Shown: positions 17,271 through 27,234 of the stretch, piece after piece
Numbering within the stretch: position 1 is the first letter of the stretch
Layout: each line of letters opens with the position of its first letter
Source: Mesorhizobium sp. B2-7-2
Lineage (GTDB): Bacteria > Pseudomonadota > Alphaproteobacteria > Rhizobiales > Rhizobiaceae
Length of the DNA: 64,000 nt
Reading direction: 5' to 3'
Assembly: GCF_006440775.1 (NCBI RefSeq)
Contig: NZ_VFTZ01000001.1
Span: 1-64,000, forward strand
The notes under the pieces: model-generated
Told to the model about the DNA's origin: nothing
Database searches by the model: none
Seen by the model: only the letters and a program-made list of their open reading frames with translations
Program-made: the position numbers and the translations under genes

Positions 17271-18536
17271 ATGAGCGAAACCGAGCATAAAGTCGTTGTC
17301 GTCGGCGCCGGCTTCGGCGGCCTCGAACTCACGCGCGCGCTGGCGGGAGCTCCGGTGCGCATCACCATGATCGACAAGCGCAACCACCATCTCTTCCAAC
17401 CGCTGCTTTACCAGGTGGCGACGACGTCGCTGGCGACCTCGGAAGTCGCCTGGCCGATTCGCCATCTTCTGCGCAGGCGCAAGGACGTGACGACGCTTCT
17501 CGGCAATGTCACCGGCGTCGACCGCGCCGGCAAGCGCGTGCTGATCGAGGACGGCAGCTCGATCCCCTATGACACGCTGGTGCTCGCCACCGGCGCGCGC
17601 CACGCCTATTTCGGCCATGACGAATGGGAGCCGTTCGCACCGGGTCTGAAGACGCTTGAGGATGCCACGACGATCCGGCGCCGTATCCTGCTCGCTTTCG
17701 AGCAGGCCGAGCGCGAAACCGATCCGGCCAGGCGCCAGGCGCTGCTGACGCTGGTCATCGTCGGCGGCGGGCCGACCGGTGTCGAGCTCGCCGGTACCAT
17801 TGTCGAGCTCGCGCATGACACATTGCGCGGCGAGTTCCGCAACATCGACCCAAGCCAGGCGCGCGTCGTGCTGATCGAAGCCGGCGACCGGATCCTGGCC
17901 AATTTCGCGCCGCAGCTTTCCGACTATGCCCGCAAGGCGCTGGAACGGCTGGGCGTCACCATCGAGCTCGGGCGCCCCGTCACCAAGCTCGATGCCGAAG
18001 GGGTGGTCTTCGGCGACACGCGCCTGCCGGCAAGAACGATCATCTGGGCGGCCGGCGTTGCCGCTTCGCCGGCGGCCGAATGGCTGGGAGCGCCGGCCGA
18101 CCGAGCGGGCAGGGTATTCGTCGAACCAGACCTCACCGTGCCGGGCAGTCCAGACATTTTCGTCATCGGCGACACCGCGCATGTGCTGCGGCCGGATGGA
18201 AGGCCGGTGCCGGGTGTGGCGCCCTCCGCCAAGCAGGAGGGCAAGCATGTTGCCGCGACGATCAAGGCGCGGCTCGCCGGCGACATGGCGAAGCGTCCTT
18301 TCCAATACCGTCATGACGGCGATCTGGCGACGATCGGCAAGCGCGCCGCCGCCATCGATTTCGGCTGGATCAAGCTCACCGGCTGGCTCGCCTGGTGGCT
18401 CTGGGGCATAGCGCACATCTATTTCCTGATCGATTTCCGCAACCGCCTGGCGGTCTCGCTTAGCTGGCTATGGATATACTTTACGGGCCAGCGCAGTGCG
18501 CGCCTGATCACGCAGGGCGATGACGACAAAAGCTGA
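17271..18536 (+). CDS. ndh: NADH dehydrogenase, type II (NDH-2)
   Basis: Non-proton-pumping membrane NADH:quinone oxidoreductase. The 421-residue protein has an FAD-binding GAGFGGLE at the N terminus (about 13-20), the NADH-binding IVGGGPTGVELAG (about 163-175) and the second flavin motif VIGDTAH (about 300). The last 55 residues contain Trp/Leu-rich amphipathic segments (WLAWWLWGIAHIYFLIDF) that attach it to the membrane. ATG 17271 gives MSETEHKVVVVGAG; an upstream in-frame codon at 17253 is unlikely. It appears monocistronic. Confidence 0.93.
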   Translation: MSETEHKVVVVGAGFGGLELTRALAGAPVRITMIDKRNHHLFQPLLYQVATTSLATSEVAWPIRHLLRRRKDVTTLLGNVTGVDRAGKRVLIEDGSSIPYDTLVLATGARHAYFGHDEWEPFAPGLKTLEDATTIRRRILLAFEQAERETDPARRQALLTLVIVGGGPTGVELAGTIVELAHDTLRGEFRNIDPSQARVVLIEAGDRILANFAPQLSDYARKALERLGVTIELGRPVTKLDAEGVVFGDTRLPARTIIWAAGVAASPAAEWLGAPADRAGRVFVEPDLTVPGSPDIFVIGDTAHVLRPDGRPVPGVAPSAKQEGKHVAATIKARLAGDMAKRPFQYRHDGDLATIGKRAAAIDFGWIKLTGWLAWWLWGIAHIYFLIDFRNRLAVSLSWLWIYFTGQRSARLITQGDDDKS

Positions 18537-18678
18537 TCGCCCCGCTGCAGCCTGCTTCATCGACCCGTCACCTTGTCGTGATTGAACGGCTTTCCGCGCA
18601 CGTGGACTCAACGCGCCTTCAGCGCCATGCTCCGTGCCTGGGGCAAGGGGTTGTCGCGTTGTCGAAGAGGAGAAGAAA

Positions 18679-20652
18679 ATGTCACGACTGCCCATCTCCC
18701 GTCGCGAATTCCTGGCCGGCGTCGCTGCCGGCAGCGCACTGATCATGCTGCATCCGTTCTCCGCCCGCGCCGCAGCCAACCAGGCGCATCTCAGGATCAT
18801 GGAGACGACCGACATCCATGTGAACCTGTTGCCTTACGATTATTACGCCGACAAAGCGAACGACACGATGGGCCTGTCGCGCACCGCCTCGCTGATCGAC
18901 GCGGTGCGCAAGGAAGCCACGAATTCGATGCTGATCGACAATGGCGACCTGCTGCAGGGCAGCCCGATGGGTGACTATGTCGCCTATGAGGAGGGCATGA
19001 AAGATGGCGACCTGCACCCGGTCATGAAGGGCATGAACCTCCTCGGCTATGAATGCTCGACGCTCGGCAACCATGAATTCAATTACGGCCTGTCCTTTCT
19101 CGACAAGGTGCTGGCCGGCGCCAACTTTCCCTTCGTCTGCGCGAACCTGATCCGCGGCACCACGCTTGCCACGAGCCCGCGCGACGACAAGCTCTACCTC
19201 AAGCCTTATGTGATCCTCGACAGGAAGATCAAGGATGGGTCGGGTGCCGAGCAACCGATCAGGATCGGCGTCATCGGCTTCGTGCCGCCCCAGATCATGG
19301 TCTGGGACCTGAAGAACCTCGAAGGCAACGTCCAGACGCGCGACATCGTCGAGGCGGCCAAGGCCTGGGTGCCGCAGATCAGGGAAGAAGGCGCCGACAT
19401 CGTCATCGCGCTCTCGCATTCCGGCATCGACATCAAGCAGGGCGACAAGATGGAGAATGCCTCCTTCTTCGTCGCCGGCGTCGAGGGCATCGACGCGGTC
19501 TTCACCGGCCACCAGCACTTGGTCTTCCCCGGCAAGAAGGATTTCCAGGCGCTCGCAGGCGTCGACACCGAAAAGGGCACGCTGCAGGCCAAGCCGGCGG
19601 TCATGGGTGGCTTCTGGGGATCGCATATGGGTCTGATCGACCTGCTTCTGGAGCGTGACGGCTCGACATGGCGGGTCGTCTCGGCCACCTCCGAGGCGCG
19701 GCCGATCTATGAGCGCGTCGACAACAAGAACAAGGCGACGGTTGGCGACGACAAGCGCATCATCGCCGCGCTCGAGCAGGACCACGAGGCAACCCTTGCC
19801 TATGTCCGCCGCCCCGTCGGCAAGACCTCGGCGCCGCTCTATTCCTATTTCGCTCTGGTGGCCGATGATCCATCGGTGCAGATCGTCAACCAGGCGCAGA
19901 CCTGGTATCTCAAGGACATATTGAAGAGCACTGGGTGGAAGGACGTGCCGCTGCTATCGGCGGCAGCACCCTTCAAGGCCGGCGGCCGCAACGGCGCCGA
20001 CTATTATACCGACGTTCCAGTGGGCGATATCGCCATCAAGAACGTCGCCGATCTCTATCTCTATCCGAACACGGTGCGCGCCGTCGAAATCACCGGCGCC
20101 GAGGTGAAGGAATGGCTGGAGATGTCGGCCGGCATCTTCAACCATATCGAGCCGGGCAAGGCGGATCAGCCGCTCATCAACACCGATTTCCCGTCCTACA
20201 ATTTCGACGTCATCGATGGCGTCACCTACAGGATCGACCTGTCGCAGCCGCCGAAATACGATGCCAAGGGCGGCATCGCGAACACAGGCTCCAACCGCAT
20301 CGCCGACCTGAAATTCGACGGAAAACCGATTGATCCGGCAGCGAAATTCGTCGTTGCCACCAACAACTACCGTGCCGGCGGCGGCGGCAATTTTCCCGAT
20401 ATCAACGCCTCGAAGATCATCTATGAGGCGCCCGACACCAACCGCGACGTGATCGTGCGCTTTGTCGTCAGCGAGGGCACCATCAATCCGTCGGCGGACG
20501 GCAACTGGTCGTTCGCGCCTCTGCCCGGCGCCAGCGTCGTCTTCGAGACCGGCCCGAGGGCCAAGGATTTCATTGCCGAGGTCAAGTCGTTGAAGATCGA
20601 GCCGGCAGGCGAGGGCGAGGCGGGTTTCGCCAAATACCGCATCACGCTTTGA
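18679..20652 (+). CDS. cpdB: 2',3'-cyclic-nucleotide 2'-phosphodiesterase / 3'-nucleotidase
   Basis: Periplasmic enzyme that hydrolyses 2',3'-cyclic nucleotides and then 3'-nucleotides, salvaging nucleosides and phosphate. The 657-residue protein starts with a Tat-type signal, SRREFL at residues 7-12, followed by a hydrophobic stretch and SARAAA. The metallophosphatase motifs are present: TTDIHVNL, IDNGDLLQG, GNHEFNYG, ALSHSG and FTGHQH. The C half (about 390 on) is the 5'-nucleotidase C domain. Start 18679 has AGAGGAGAAG upstream; the longer frame to 18634 would put 15 residues ahead of the Tat signal. Confidence 0.94.
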   Translation: MSRLPISRREFLAGVAAGSALIMLHPFSARAAANQAHLRIMETTDIHVNLLPYDYYADKANDTMGLSRTASLIDAVRKEATNSMLIDNGDLLQGSPMGDYVAYEEGMKDGDLHPVMKGMNLLGYECSTLGNHEFNYGLSFLDKVLAGANFPFVCANLIRGTTLATSPRDDKLYLKPYVILDRKIKDGSGAEQPIRIGVIGFVPPQIMVWDLKNLEGNVQTRDIVEAAKAWVPQIREEGADIVIALSHSGIDIKQGDKMENASFFVAGVEGIDAVFTGHQHLVFPGKKDFQALAGVDTEKGTLQAKPAVMGGFWGSHMGLIDLLLERDGSTWRVVSATSEARPIYERVDNKNKATVGDDKRIIAALEQDHEATLAYVRRPVGKTSAPLYSYFALVADDPSVQIVNQAQTWYLKDILKSTGWKDVPLLSAAAPFKAGGRNGADYYTDVPVGDIAIKNVADLYLYPNTVRAVEITGAEVKEWLEMSAGIFNHIEPGKADQPLINTDFPSYNFDVIDGVTYRIDLSQPPKYDAKGGIANTGSNRIADLKFDGKPIDPAAKFVVATNNYRAGGGGNFPDINASKIIYEAPDTNRDVIVRFVVSEGTINPSADGNWSFAPLPGASVVFETGPRAKDFIAEVKSLKIEPAGEGEAGFAKYRITL

Positions 20653-20796
20653 CGCCGTGCAGCGTCGACGCGGCTGCCTGGGCGGCCGCCCGCGCCGCCG
20701 CTGACGGGAAAGCGCTTCAGGCAAAAAGCAGTGAACTGCCAAAATCGCTGCCCCGGCCGCTCTGGTTCCGGCCGTCCGCATGGGATAGTTTTAGCC

Positions 20797-20925
20797 ATGC
20801 GTTATGTGATCGTCATCGCCTCCATCACCTTCTTCCTGTTTTGGGACGGCCTCTACAATCGCGGCCACTACCTCGACGTGACCGTGCGGGAAGTCTCGCG
20901 CATCGTGCGCTACGTTACCGGGTAA
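20797..20925 (+). CDS. Small single-span membrane protein
   Basis: A 42-residue protein with an N-terminal hydrophobic helix (MRYVIVIASITFFLFW, residues 1-16) and a charged tail that ends VREVSRIVRYVTG. I recall similar short proteins in rhizobia, but I cannot name the family. It lies between cpdB and the Dabb gene on the same strand. The frame is open upstream to 20731, but the ATG at 20797 puts the membrane helix at the start. Function unknown. Confidence 0.55.
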   Translation: MRYVIVIASITFFLFWDGLYNRGHYLDVTVREVSRIVRYVTG

Positions 20926-21027
20926 GGTCTCGCCGGTTTCGCATCGCGGGCGCGACATCGTTGCCGGTTGACGCCTGGGCATTGCTCCCACAAAAACGCC
21001 GCTGAAGCGAAGACCAGGGAGGCTGGC

Positions 21028-21318
21028 TTGATCCGGCACATCGTTTTCTTCAGCGTGCGGCGCAAGGAAGATGTCGAGACTGTGCGCTCGGGCCTGCTGG
21101 CGCTCGGCAAGATTCCGCACTCGAAGCATTTCGAGGTGACGCTCAACACCAAGGTCGATCAGTTCTCCAATGCGATCGATGTCGTCGTCTATGCCGAGTT
21201 CGAGGACGAGGCGGCGCTTGCCGCTTACAAGGCGCATCCGATTTATGCGGATACGACCAGCAAGGTGAAGCCGCTGCGCGAACTGCGCTATTCGGCCGAT
21301 GTTGTGGCCGCTGCCTGA
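21028..21318 (+). CDS. Dabb (stress-responsive A/B barrel) family protein
   Basis: A 96-residue dimeric alpha+beta barrel protein. It has the typical start IRHIVFFSVR, the central KIPHSKHFEVTLNTK and the closing helix EDEAALAAYKAHPIYAD, which are standard for PF07876. The start is TTG at 21028, chosen because GGGAGG lies five to ten bases upstream and the barrel begins at once. An ATG at 20968 would add 20 residues without homology. The family includes ligand-binding and some catalytic members; the role here is unknown. Confidence 0.85.
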   Translation: MIRHIVFFSVRRKEDVETVRSGLLALGKIPHSKHFEVTLNTKVDQFSNAIDVVVYAEFEDEAALAAYKAHPIYADTTSKVKPLRELRYSADVVAAA

Positions 21319-21388
21319 AGCGGCAGAGCACGGTCCGTCGGGCCGCCGCTCTTGAACAGCCGGCCGGAATGAGGCACACCGCGCCGGC

Positions 21389-22261
21389 ATGACCAGAAAC
21401 TCCGCCCATCCGCTCGACCATCTCGTGTTGCCGACACGGAACCTCGATGCCGCGCGGTCGCGTCTGGCCTCGCTCGGCTTCGTCGTCGCCCCCACGGGCA
21501 TCCACCCGTTCGGCTCGGAGAACGCCTGCGTCTTTTTTGCCGACGGCACCTATCTCGAGCCGCTGGCGGTGGGAAATGAACAGGCGGCAAGACAAGCGAT
21601 TGCGGCCGGCAATGTTTTCATAGCGCGCGATCGCCTTTATCGCGAGCGGCTGGGCGAGGAAGGTTTTTCCGCCGTCGTGCTTGGAACCGGCAATGCCGAT
21701 GCCGACCATATGCGTTTTGTCGAAGCCGGTCTGTCAGCCGGCGATACGCTGCGTTTCTCACGCGCGTTCACCGATGCGAACGGAAAGAGCGACACGGCGT
21801 CCTTCAAGCTGGCCTTCGCGGCCGGCAAGGGAGCGACGGACGCCTTCCTCTTCGCCTGCGAGCGCGTGAACCCGCCGAAGATCGATCGCACGGCGCTGCA
21901 GGCCCATGCCAATGGCGTGTCCGGCATCGTCGAGGTGATCGCCGTGAGCGATGTGCCTGCCGCGCAGATCGCATTGATCTCGATCGCCGCCGGCTCAGAG
22001 GCAGACGGTGACGCGGTGCGGCTGCCAAATGGGGTCCTGAGCATCGTCACGCCCGAAACCTACGCGCAGCGCTTCGGCCTGGCGGCCGAACCCTCACCGC
22101 ATTTACGGTTTCAGGCGGTTGTTTTCTCGATCCGCGACAAAGCTACAGCGGCGCACGCGCTTGCGGCCGGGGCCATCGATCACGACATGAACGGCAATGA
22201 CATCGTCGTTCCGCCGGCGCCCGGACAGGGCGCCGCCTTCATCTTCCGGGAGATCCCATGA
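21389..22261 (+). CDS. VOC family protein (glyoxalase-like domain)
   Basis: A 290-residue vicinal-oxygen-chelate protein. The N-terminal half (LDHLVLPTRNLDAARSRL, about 9-26) is the standard beta-alpha-beta start with the metal-binding His. A second degenerate module covers about 150-280. It resembles the Glyoxalase_3 (PF13468) group of uncharacterised proteins found next to kdsA in rhizobia. Its stop overlaps the kdsA start by four bases (ATGA), so the two are translationally coupled. The substrate is unknown. Confidence 0.83.
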   Translation: MTRNSAHPLDHLVLPTRNLDAARSRLASLGFVVAPTGIHPFGSENACVFFADGTYLEPLAVGNEQAARQAIAAGNVFIARDRLYRERLGEEGFSAVVLGTGNADADHMRFVEAGLSAGDTLRFSRAFTDANGKSDTASFKLAFAAGKGATDAFLFACERVNPPKIDRTALQAHANGVSGIVEVIAVSDVPAAQIALISIAAGSEADGDAVRLPNGVLSIVTPETYAQRFGLAAEPSPHLRFQAVVFSIRDKATAAHALAAGAIDHDMNGNDIVVPPAPGQGAAFIFREIP

Positions 22262-23103
22262 GCAAGCCCCAGGCGCCCAACGCATCGGTAACCGTCGGCA
22301 AGGTCGTCTTCGCCAACAATGCGCCGCTGTCGCTAATCGCCGGCCCGTGCCAGCTTGAATCGCGCCAGCACGCTTTCGACATGGCCGGCGCGCTGAAGGA
22401 GCTGACGGAACGTCTGGGTATCGGACTCGTCTACAAGACCAGCTACGACAAGGCCAACCGCACCTCTCTGTCGGCGACGCGCGGCGCGGGACTCGATGCG
22501 GCGATGCCGATCTTCGACGATCTGCGCAAGGAGTTTGGCCTTCCTGTGCTGACTGACGTCCACAACGAGGAGCAATGCGCGATCGTAGCACCCCATGTCG
22601 ATGTCCTGCAGATTCCCGCCTTCCTGTCGCGCCAGACTGACATGCTGGTCGCCGCCGCCAGGACCGGCAAGGTCATCAACGTGAAGAAGGGGCAGTTCCT
22701 CGCGCCCTGGGACATGAAGAATGTCGTCGCCAAGATCACCGGCTCCGGCAACCCGAATGTGCTCACCACCGAGCGCGGCGTCTCGTTCGGCTACAACACG
22801 CTGGTCTCGGACATGCGCGCTCTGCCGGTCATGGCCGAGATCGGCGCCCCGGTGATCTTCGACGCCACCCATTCCGTGCAGCAGCCGGGCGGGCAGGGCG
22901 GCTCGTCCGGCGGCGAACGGCGCTTCGTCGCGACGCTCTCGCGCGCGGCCGTTGCCGTCGGTGTCGCCGGCGTCTTCATCGAAACCCATCAGGACCCGGA
23001 CAATTCGACGTCTTCGGATGGCCCCAACATGGTGCCTCTCAAGGACATGCCGGCGTTGCTGGAGAAGCTCATGGCCTTTGATCGGATCGCCAAGGGCCAC
23101 TGA
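22258..23103 (+). CDS. kdsA: 3-deoxy-8-phosphooctulonate (KDO-8-P) synthase
   Basis: Condenses PEP with arabinose-5-phosphate to make KDO-8-P for lipopolysaccharide inner core. The 281-residue protein has the family motifs IAGPCQLES (about 23), the KANRTS loop (about 64), TDVHNEEQC (about 100), QIPAFLSRQTD (about 117) and the C-terminal FDATHSVQQPGGQGG. The Asn in VHNEEQC suggests the metal-independent subclass, but the class should be checked by alignment. Enolase, which supplies PEP, is encoded 0.9 kb downstream. Confidence 0.95.
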   Translation: MSKPQAPNASVTVGKVVFANNAPLSLIAGPCQLESRQHAFDMAGALKELTERLGIGLVYKTSYDKANRTSLSATRGAGLDAAMPIFDDLRKEFGLPVLTDVHNEEQCAIVAPHVDVLQIPAFLSRQTDMLVAAARTGKVINVKKGQFLAPWDMKNVVAKITGSGNPNVLTTERGVSFGYNTLVSDMRALPVMAEIGAPVIFDATHSVQQPGGQGGSSGGERRFVATLSRAAVAVGVAGVFIETHQDPDNSTSSDGPNMVPLKDMPALLEKLMAFDRIAKGH

Positions 23104-23239
23104 TTCCAGCGGCGGACCTCGATCCTGGGCCGGCTTGTGGTGAGCGGGGGCTGCCTCACCGACAGCTGAGCAAATCGTCGGGAACCTTAGCGCGCTCCTC
23201 TCATTGTCGGTGCATGCATTCAACGAGAGGAGCACCATC

Positions 23240-23605
23240 ATGACTACTCCGTCCGGGCATACCGAAGCCATTGCCGCCTCGCGCGTCATCGGCACGTCGG
23301 TCTATAACACCGAAGGCAAGAGCATCGGCAGCATCGAGGACGTGATGCTCGACAAGATGTCGAACGGCATCATGTTCGCCGTGATCGGTTTCGGCGGCTT
23401 CCTCGGCATGGGCGAGAAGTACCACGCGATTCCGTGGGCGACGCTCGATTATGACGAGGATCAAGGCGGCTATGTCGTGCCGTTCACCAAGGAGCAGCTC
23501 CAGGCGGCACCGGCATATTCGATCGAGGAATTGACCGGCGCTGACGGCGAAGCCGCCCGCGATGCTTCATTCCAGTATTACCATGTGAAGCCCTATTGGC
23601 ATTGA
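23240..23605 (+). CDS. PRC-barrel domain-containing protein
   Basis: A 121-residue protein with one PRC-barrel domain (about residues 12-90): SRVIGTSVYNTEGKSIGSIE, then GKYHAIPW-like segment EKYHAIPWATLDYD. PRC-barrel proteins bind partners in RNA processing or photosynthesis, or act in stress responses; stand-alone rhizobial members have no assigned role. ATG 23240 follows GAGAGGAG. A shared bidirectional terminator separates it from the convergent small lipoprotein gene. Confidence 0.88.
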   Translation: MTTPSGHTEAIAASRVIGTSVYNTEGKSIGSIEDVMLDKMSNGIMFAVIGFGGFLGMGEKYHAIPWATLDYDEDQGGYVVPFTKEQLQAAPAYSIEELTGADGEAARDASFQYYHVKPYWH

Positions 23606-23631
23606 TTGCACGATCGGCAAGCTGGGAATCG

Positions 23632-23662
23632 AAAGGCCCCCGATATAAAGCCGGGGGCCTTT
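23632..23662. terminator. Bidirectional intrinsic terminator
   Basis: AAAGGCCCCCG / CGGGGGCCTTT form an 11-bp perfect stem with an eight-base loop, with A-run and T-run flanks in both directions. It lies between the convergent PRC-barrel gene (stop 23605) and the small lipoprotein gene (stop 23672) and would end both transcripts. Confidence 0.88.
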
Positions 23663-23671
23663 GACGTTTAA

Positions 23672-23794
23672 CTACTCCGCCGCGTTGAGAGTCGATAGCT
23701 CCACCGAGCTCTGCTGGGGTTTCTGATCGTCGCATGACGTCAGGAACGCTGCGGCGATCAGGAACAAACTCACGATACCGCTCAACTGGGACAT
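23672..23794 (-). CDS. Small lipoprotein, 40 residues
   Basis: A short gene with all expected signals. ATG 23794 has AGGAGGAG ending eight bases upstream. The signal peptide (SGIVSLFLIAAAFLTSC) ends in the lipobox L-T-S-C with Cys21. The mature part is only 20 residues, polar, beginning CDDQKPQQSS. An intrinsic terminator follows the TAG stop. After signal peptidase II processing it would be a tiny lipid-anchored peptide in the envelope. I do not recognise the family. Confidence 0.7.
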   Translation of the reverse strand: MSQLSGIVSLFLIAAAFLTSCDDQKPQQSSVELSTLNAAE

Positions 23795-23952
23795 GGCGAA
23801 ACTCCTCCTGTTTCGCCCCGCGCGAACGCGACCTTAGATGAGATGGTCACACAGCGCGCATGACTTATGATGACAGAAAATTGCGCTTCGTGAATCACGC
23901 CCGCGGCAATAAATGCGGGCCCGCCGATTGCCTTTTGCTCTGCTTTGGCTAA

Positions 23953-25269
<1,317 letters not shown>

Positions 25270-25316
25270 TCCCGGCAATTTCCAGGGAATGTAAGCGCGC
25301 TCGTTCGCTGAGCCGC

Positions 25317-25408
25317 TAATGCATGTCGCTCAAAAGTACTCAGCGGTTTTGAGAGAACGACATCAAAACAAGACTTTAGAGCGCGTCGCAGGGCCTCGCG
25401 CGACGCGC
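25317..25408. repeat. Palindromic intergenic repeat, family 3, copy 1
   Basis: Begins CTAATGCATGTCGCTCAAAA and continues through AGCGGTTTTGAGAGAACGACAT, which forms a hairpin (GTCG-TCAAAA with TTTTGA-CGAC arms). It is followed by a second GC-rich hairpin GCGCGTCG/CGACGCGC (25381-25408). A shorter copy lies at 57311-57354. It follows the enolase stop, borders the gamma-CA gene and probably acts as a terminator region for both. Confidence 0.7.
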
Positions 25409-25426
25409 CTGGGAGCACCGCGCTCC

Positions 25427-26023
25427 TCAAGCGCTTTCCGTGCGATGCACGCCGAGCGCCGCCGAGAGGCCTCCTGTGATTTTCAGCATCACGTCCGGCT
25501 CGTTTCGGTCGACCCCGTAGACGTAGCCCGGGAAATCGAGCGGTTTCTGGTGAGACCAGATTGCCTCATGCCGGTCGGGGGGCAGGACTTGCGCCGGGTC
25601 GCCGACGGCGATCCAGCCGATCGGTACGACGGCGCCCGGCTCGAGGCGGGTGCGTAGGTGAACGGTGCCGTTGATGCGGACTTCCGATCCGCGGCCTATG
25701 TGTGCGCCATGGAATACCGCGGCGCCCGTAGCGATAAAAACCTCATCGCCGACTTCTGCGCCGACCACGTGGCTATTGGGACCTACAATGCAATAGTTCC
25801 CAATCGTGCAAGGGTGACGCGCTGTGGCGCGGATCACCGCATTCTCCAGCACGATGCAGTAGCGGCCAATGCGGATCGAGCCGCCCGCCTCCGCCACGAT
25901 GCGGGCGCCATGCATGACCCGGCTGCCAGCGCCAACGGTGACATCGCCACATACGGTGGCGTCCGGGGCGACCCACGCATCTGTATCGATCGCCGGCGAA
26001 TGCCCAGCGTAAGAAATGATCAT
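25427..26023 (-). CDS. Gamma-carbonic-anhydrase-like / hexapeptide-repeat transferase-fold protein
   Basis: A 198-residue left-handed beta-helix protein. Repeated [LIV]-G-x4 hexapeptides run from about residue 15 to 140 (for example VGAGSRVMHGARI, IGRYCIVLENAVI, IGNYCIVGPNSHV), followed by a C-terminal helix region. Histidines in RHP, NSHV and FHGAHIG could supply a trimer-interface metal site as in gamma-carbonic anhydrases, but activity is not assured. Its start overlaps the MarR gene stop by four bases, so the pair is one transcription unit. The pair lies between eno and ftsB on the opposite strand. Confidence 0.8.
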   Translation of the reverse strand: MIISYAGHSPAIDTDAWVAPDATVCGDVTVGAGSRVMHGARIVAEAGGSIRIGRYCIVLENAVIRATARHPCTIGNYCIVGPNSHVVGAEVGDEVFIATGAAVFHGAHIGRGSEVRINGTVHLRTRLEPGAVVPIGWIAVGDPAQVLPPDRHEAIWSHQKPLDFPGYVYGVDRNEPDVMLKITGGLSAALGVHRTESA

Positions 26024-26556
26024 CGCTCGCTCTCCTGTTTCTCGATCTCAGCGGCGCGACAGCCGATCGGACAAACCTCGGCTCCGCAAAGATCATGCTC
26101 GCAGAGGCGACAGGTTGTTCTCGCGAAGGCCCGGGAAGTCGTCGCGCCCGCAAGAATCCTATCCAGCATGGAAACAAAGCGCGGCCGCTCATCCGGTCTC
26201 AGTGCCGACAGCAATCCGTCAAGCGCGGTGAGCCGGAGAGCCTGCATCTCCTTGACTAGGGCGTGGCCTCTCTCCGTTAGCATCAGCGGCGTGACACGAC
26301 CCTCCGGTTTGCCACGCACAATCAGCGCCTGCCGCTCCAACCCGTCGATCAAACGTACAGCAGTCGGTTGACTGACACCGACAATTTCAGCGAGTTGCGT
26401 CGTCGTCAGTCCCCGCTTGAAGTGCAGCATCGACAGCACCGCCGCCGCGCTCGGCGAAAGCTCCCTCAAGGATGCTTCCGTCCTGTCGCGAATCACGACG
26501 CCGAGAGCGCCGAGCTTGTTGGCGTCCAATAATTGCATAGCGTATGCATGCATCAT
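26020..26556 (-). CDS. MarR family transcriptional regulator with C-terminal Cys cluster
   Basis: A 178-residue regulator. The winged helix (SPSAAAVLSMLHFKRGLTTTQLA, then VSQPTAVRLIDGLERQ, about 33-80) is typical of MarR. The last 30 residues are unusual: CRLCEHDLCGAEVCPIGC gives five cysteines in an 18-residue stretch, which could bind zinc or an iron-sulfur cluster, or sense redox state. Such Cys-tailed MarR proteins occur in other Bradyrhizobium/Burkholderia-type genomes, to my knowledge without a settled function. It probably controls the coupled gamma-CA gene. Confidence 0.85.
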   Translation of the reverse strand: MMHAYAMQLLDANKLGALGVVIRDRTEASLRELSPSAAAVLSMLHFKRGLTTTQLAEIVGVSQPTAVRLIDGLERQALIVRGKPEGRVTPLMLTERGHALVKEMQALRLTALDGLLSALRPDERPRFVSMLDRILAGATTSRAFARTTCRLCEHDLCGAEVCPIGCRAAEIEKQESER

Positions 26557-26736
26557 TTCAGAACGACGTCAACCTTTTTCACGAATGCGGGCCACGCGAC
26601 CGCAAACACGTCGAGGCAACTTGCCCGCCGGTCATTCCACTTCGCCAAAGTCCACGGTCCGTAACCGTCCATTAAGCACAATCGGGCGAAATACGATTCA
26701 TGGCCGCTTGCGTTCGCGGCCGCGAGGGTTCGGGTC

Positions 26737-27060
26737 ATGTGGACACGTCAGCACAAGCAGAGAAACACCGGCAGGCTGATCATCCCTTCGCTTTGCGTGC
26801 TCTTCCTGGCCTATTTCGGCTTCCATGCCTATCACGGCGAATTCGGCATCTATTCCAAATATCGGCTGCAGGCCCAGGCGGTTGAATTGCAGGCCCAGCT
26901 TGACGCCGTGAAGGCGCGCCGGATCGACTTCGAGCGCCGTGTCCAGCTGATGCATGAGGGTACGCTGGAGAAGGATATGCTTGACGAGCAGGCCCGAAAG
27001 GCGCTCAATCTGTCCCATCCCGACGAAATCACCATCATGTTGCCTGTCTCGGCGAAATAA
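26737..27060 (+). CDS. ftsB: Septum formation initiator FtsB/DivIC family protein
   Basis: Bitopic division protein of the FtsQLB complex. The 107-residue protein has a short basic cytoplasmic N terminus, one membrane helix (LIIPSLCVLFLAYFGFHAY, about 14-32) and a periplasmic coiled coil (about 40-75: LQAQAVELQAQLDAVKARR) ending in DEITIMLP. Position between eno and pdhA is the conserved alphaproteobacterial location. ATG 26737 has GGTTCGGG upstream, a weak ribosome-binding site. Confidence 0.87.
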   Translation: MWTRQHKQRNTGRLIIPSLCVLFLAYFGFHAYHGEFGIYSKYRLQAQAVELQAQLDAVKARRIDFERRVQLMHEGTLEKDMLDEQARKALNLSHPDEITIMLPVSAK

Positions 27061-27234
27061 CTGAATTTCGGTTAATCGATCTTATTTTCAATGATTCTAA
27101 TCGCTTAGATGCATGCCAGCCATGCGTTTTTCAGCATGGCGCAATACATCCTTGCATGTTAGCTTTCCGCAATCGGTGGGGAGACGATCGATCTCCCTGA
27201 ATGTCCGCGAAGAGACGCCAACAGGGAGTGACGC

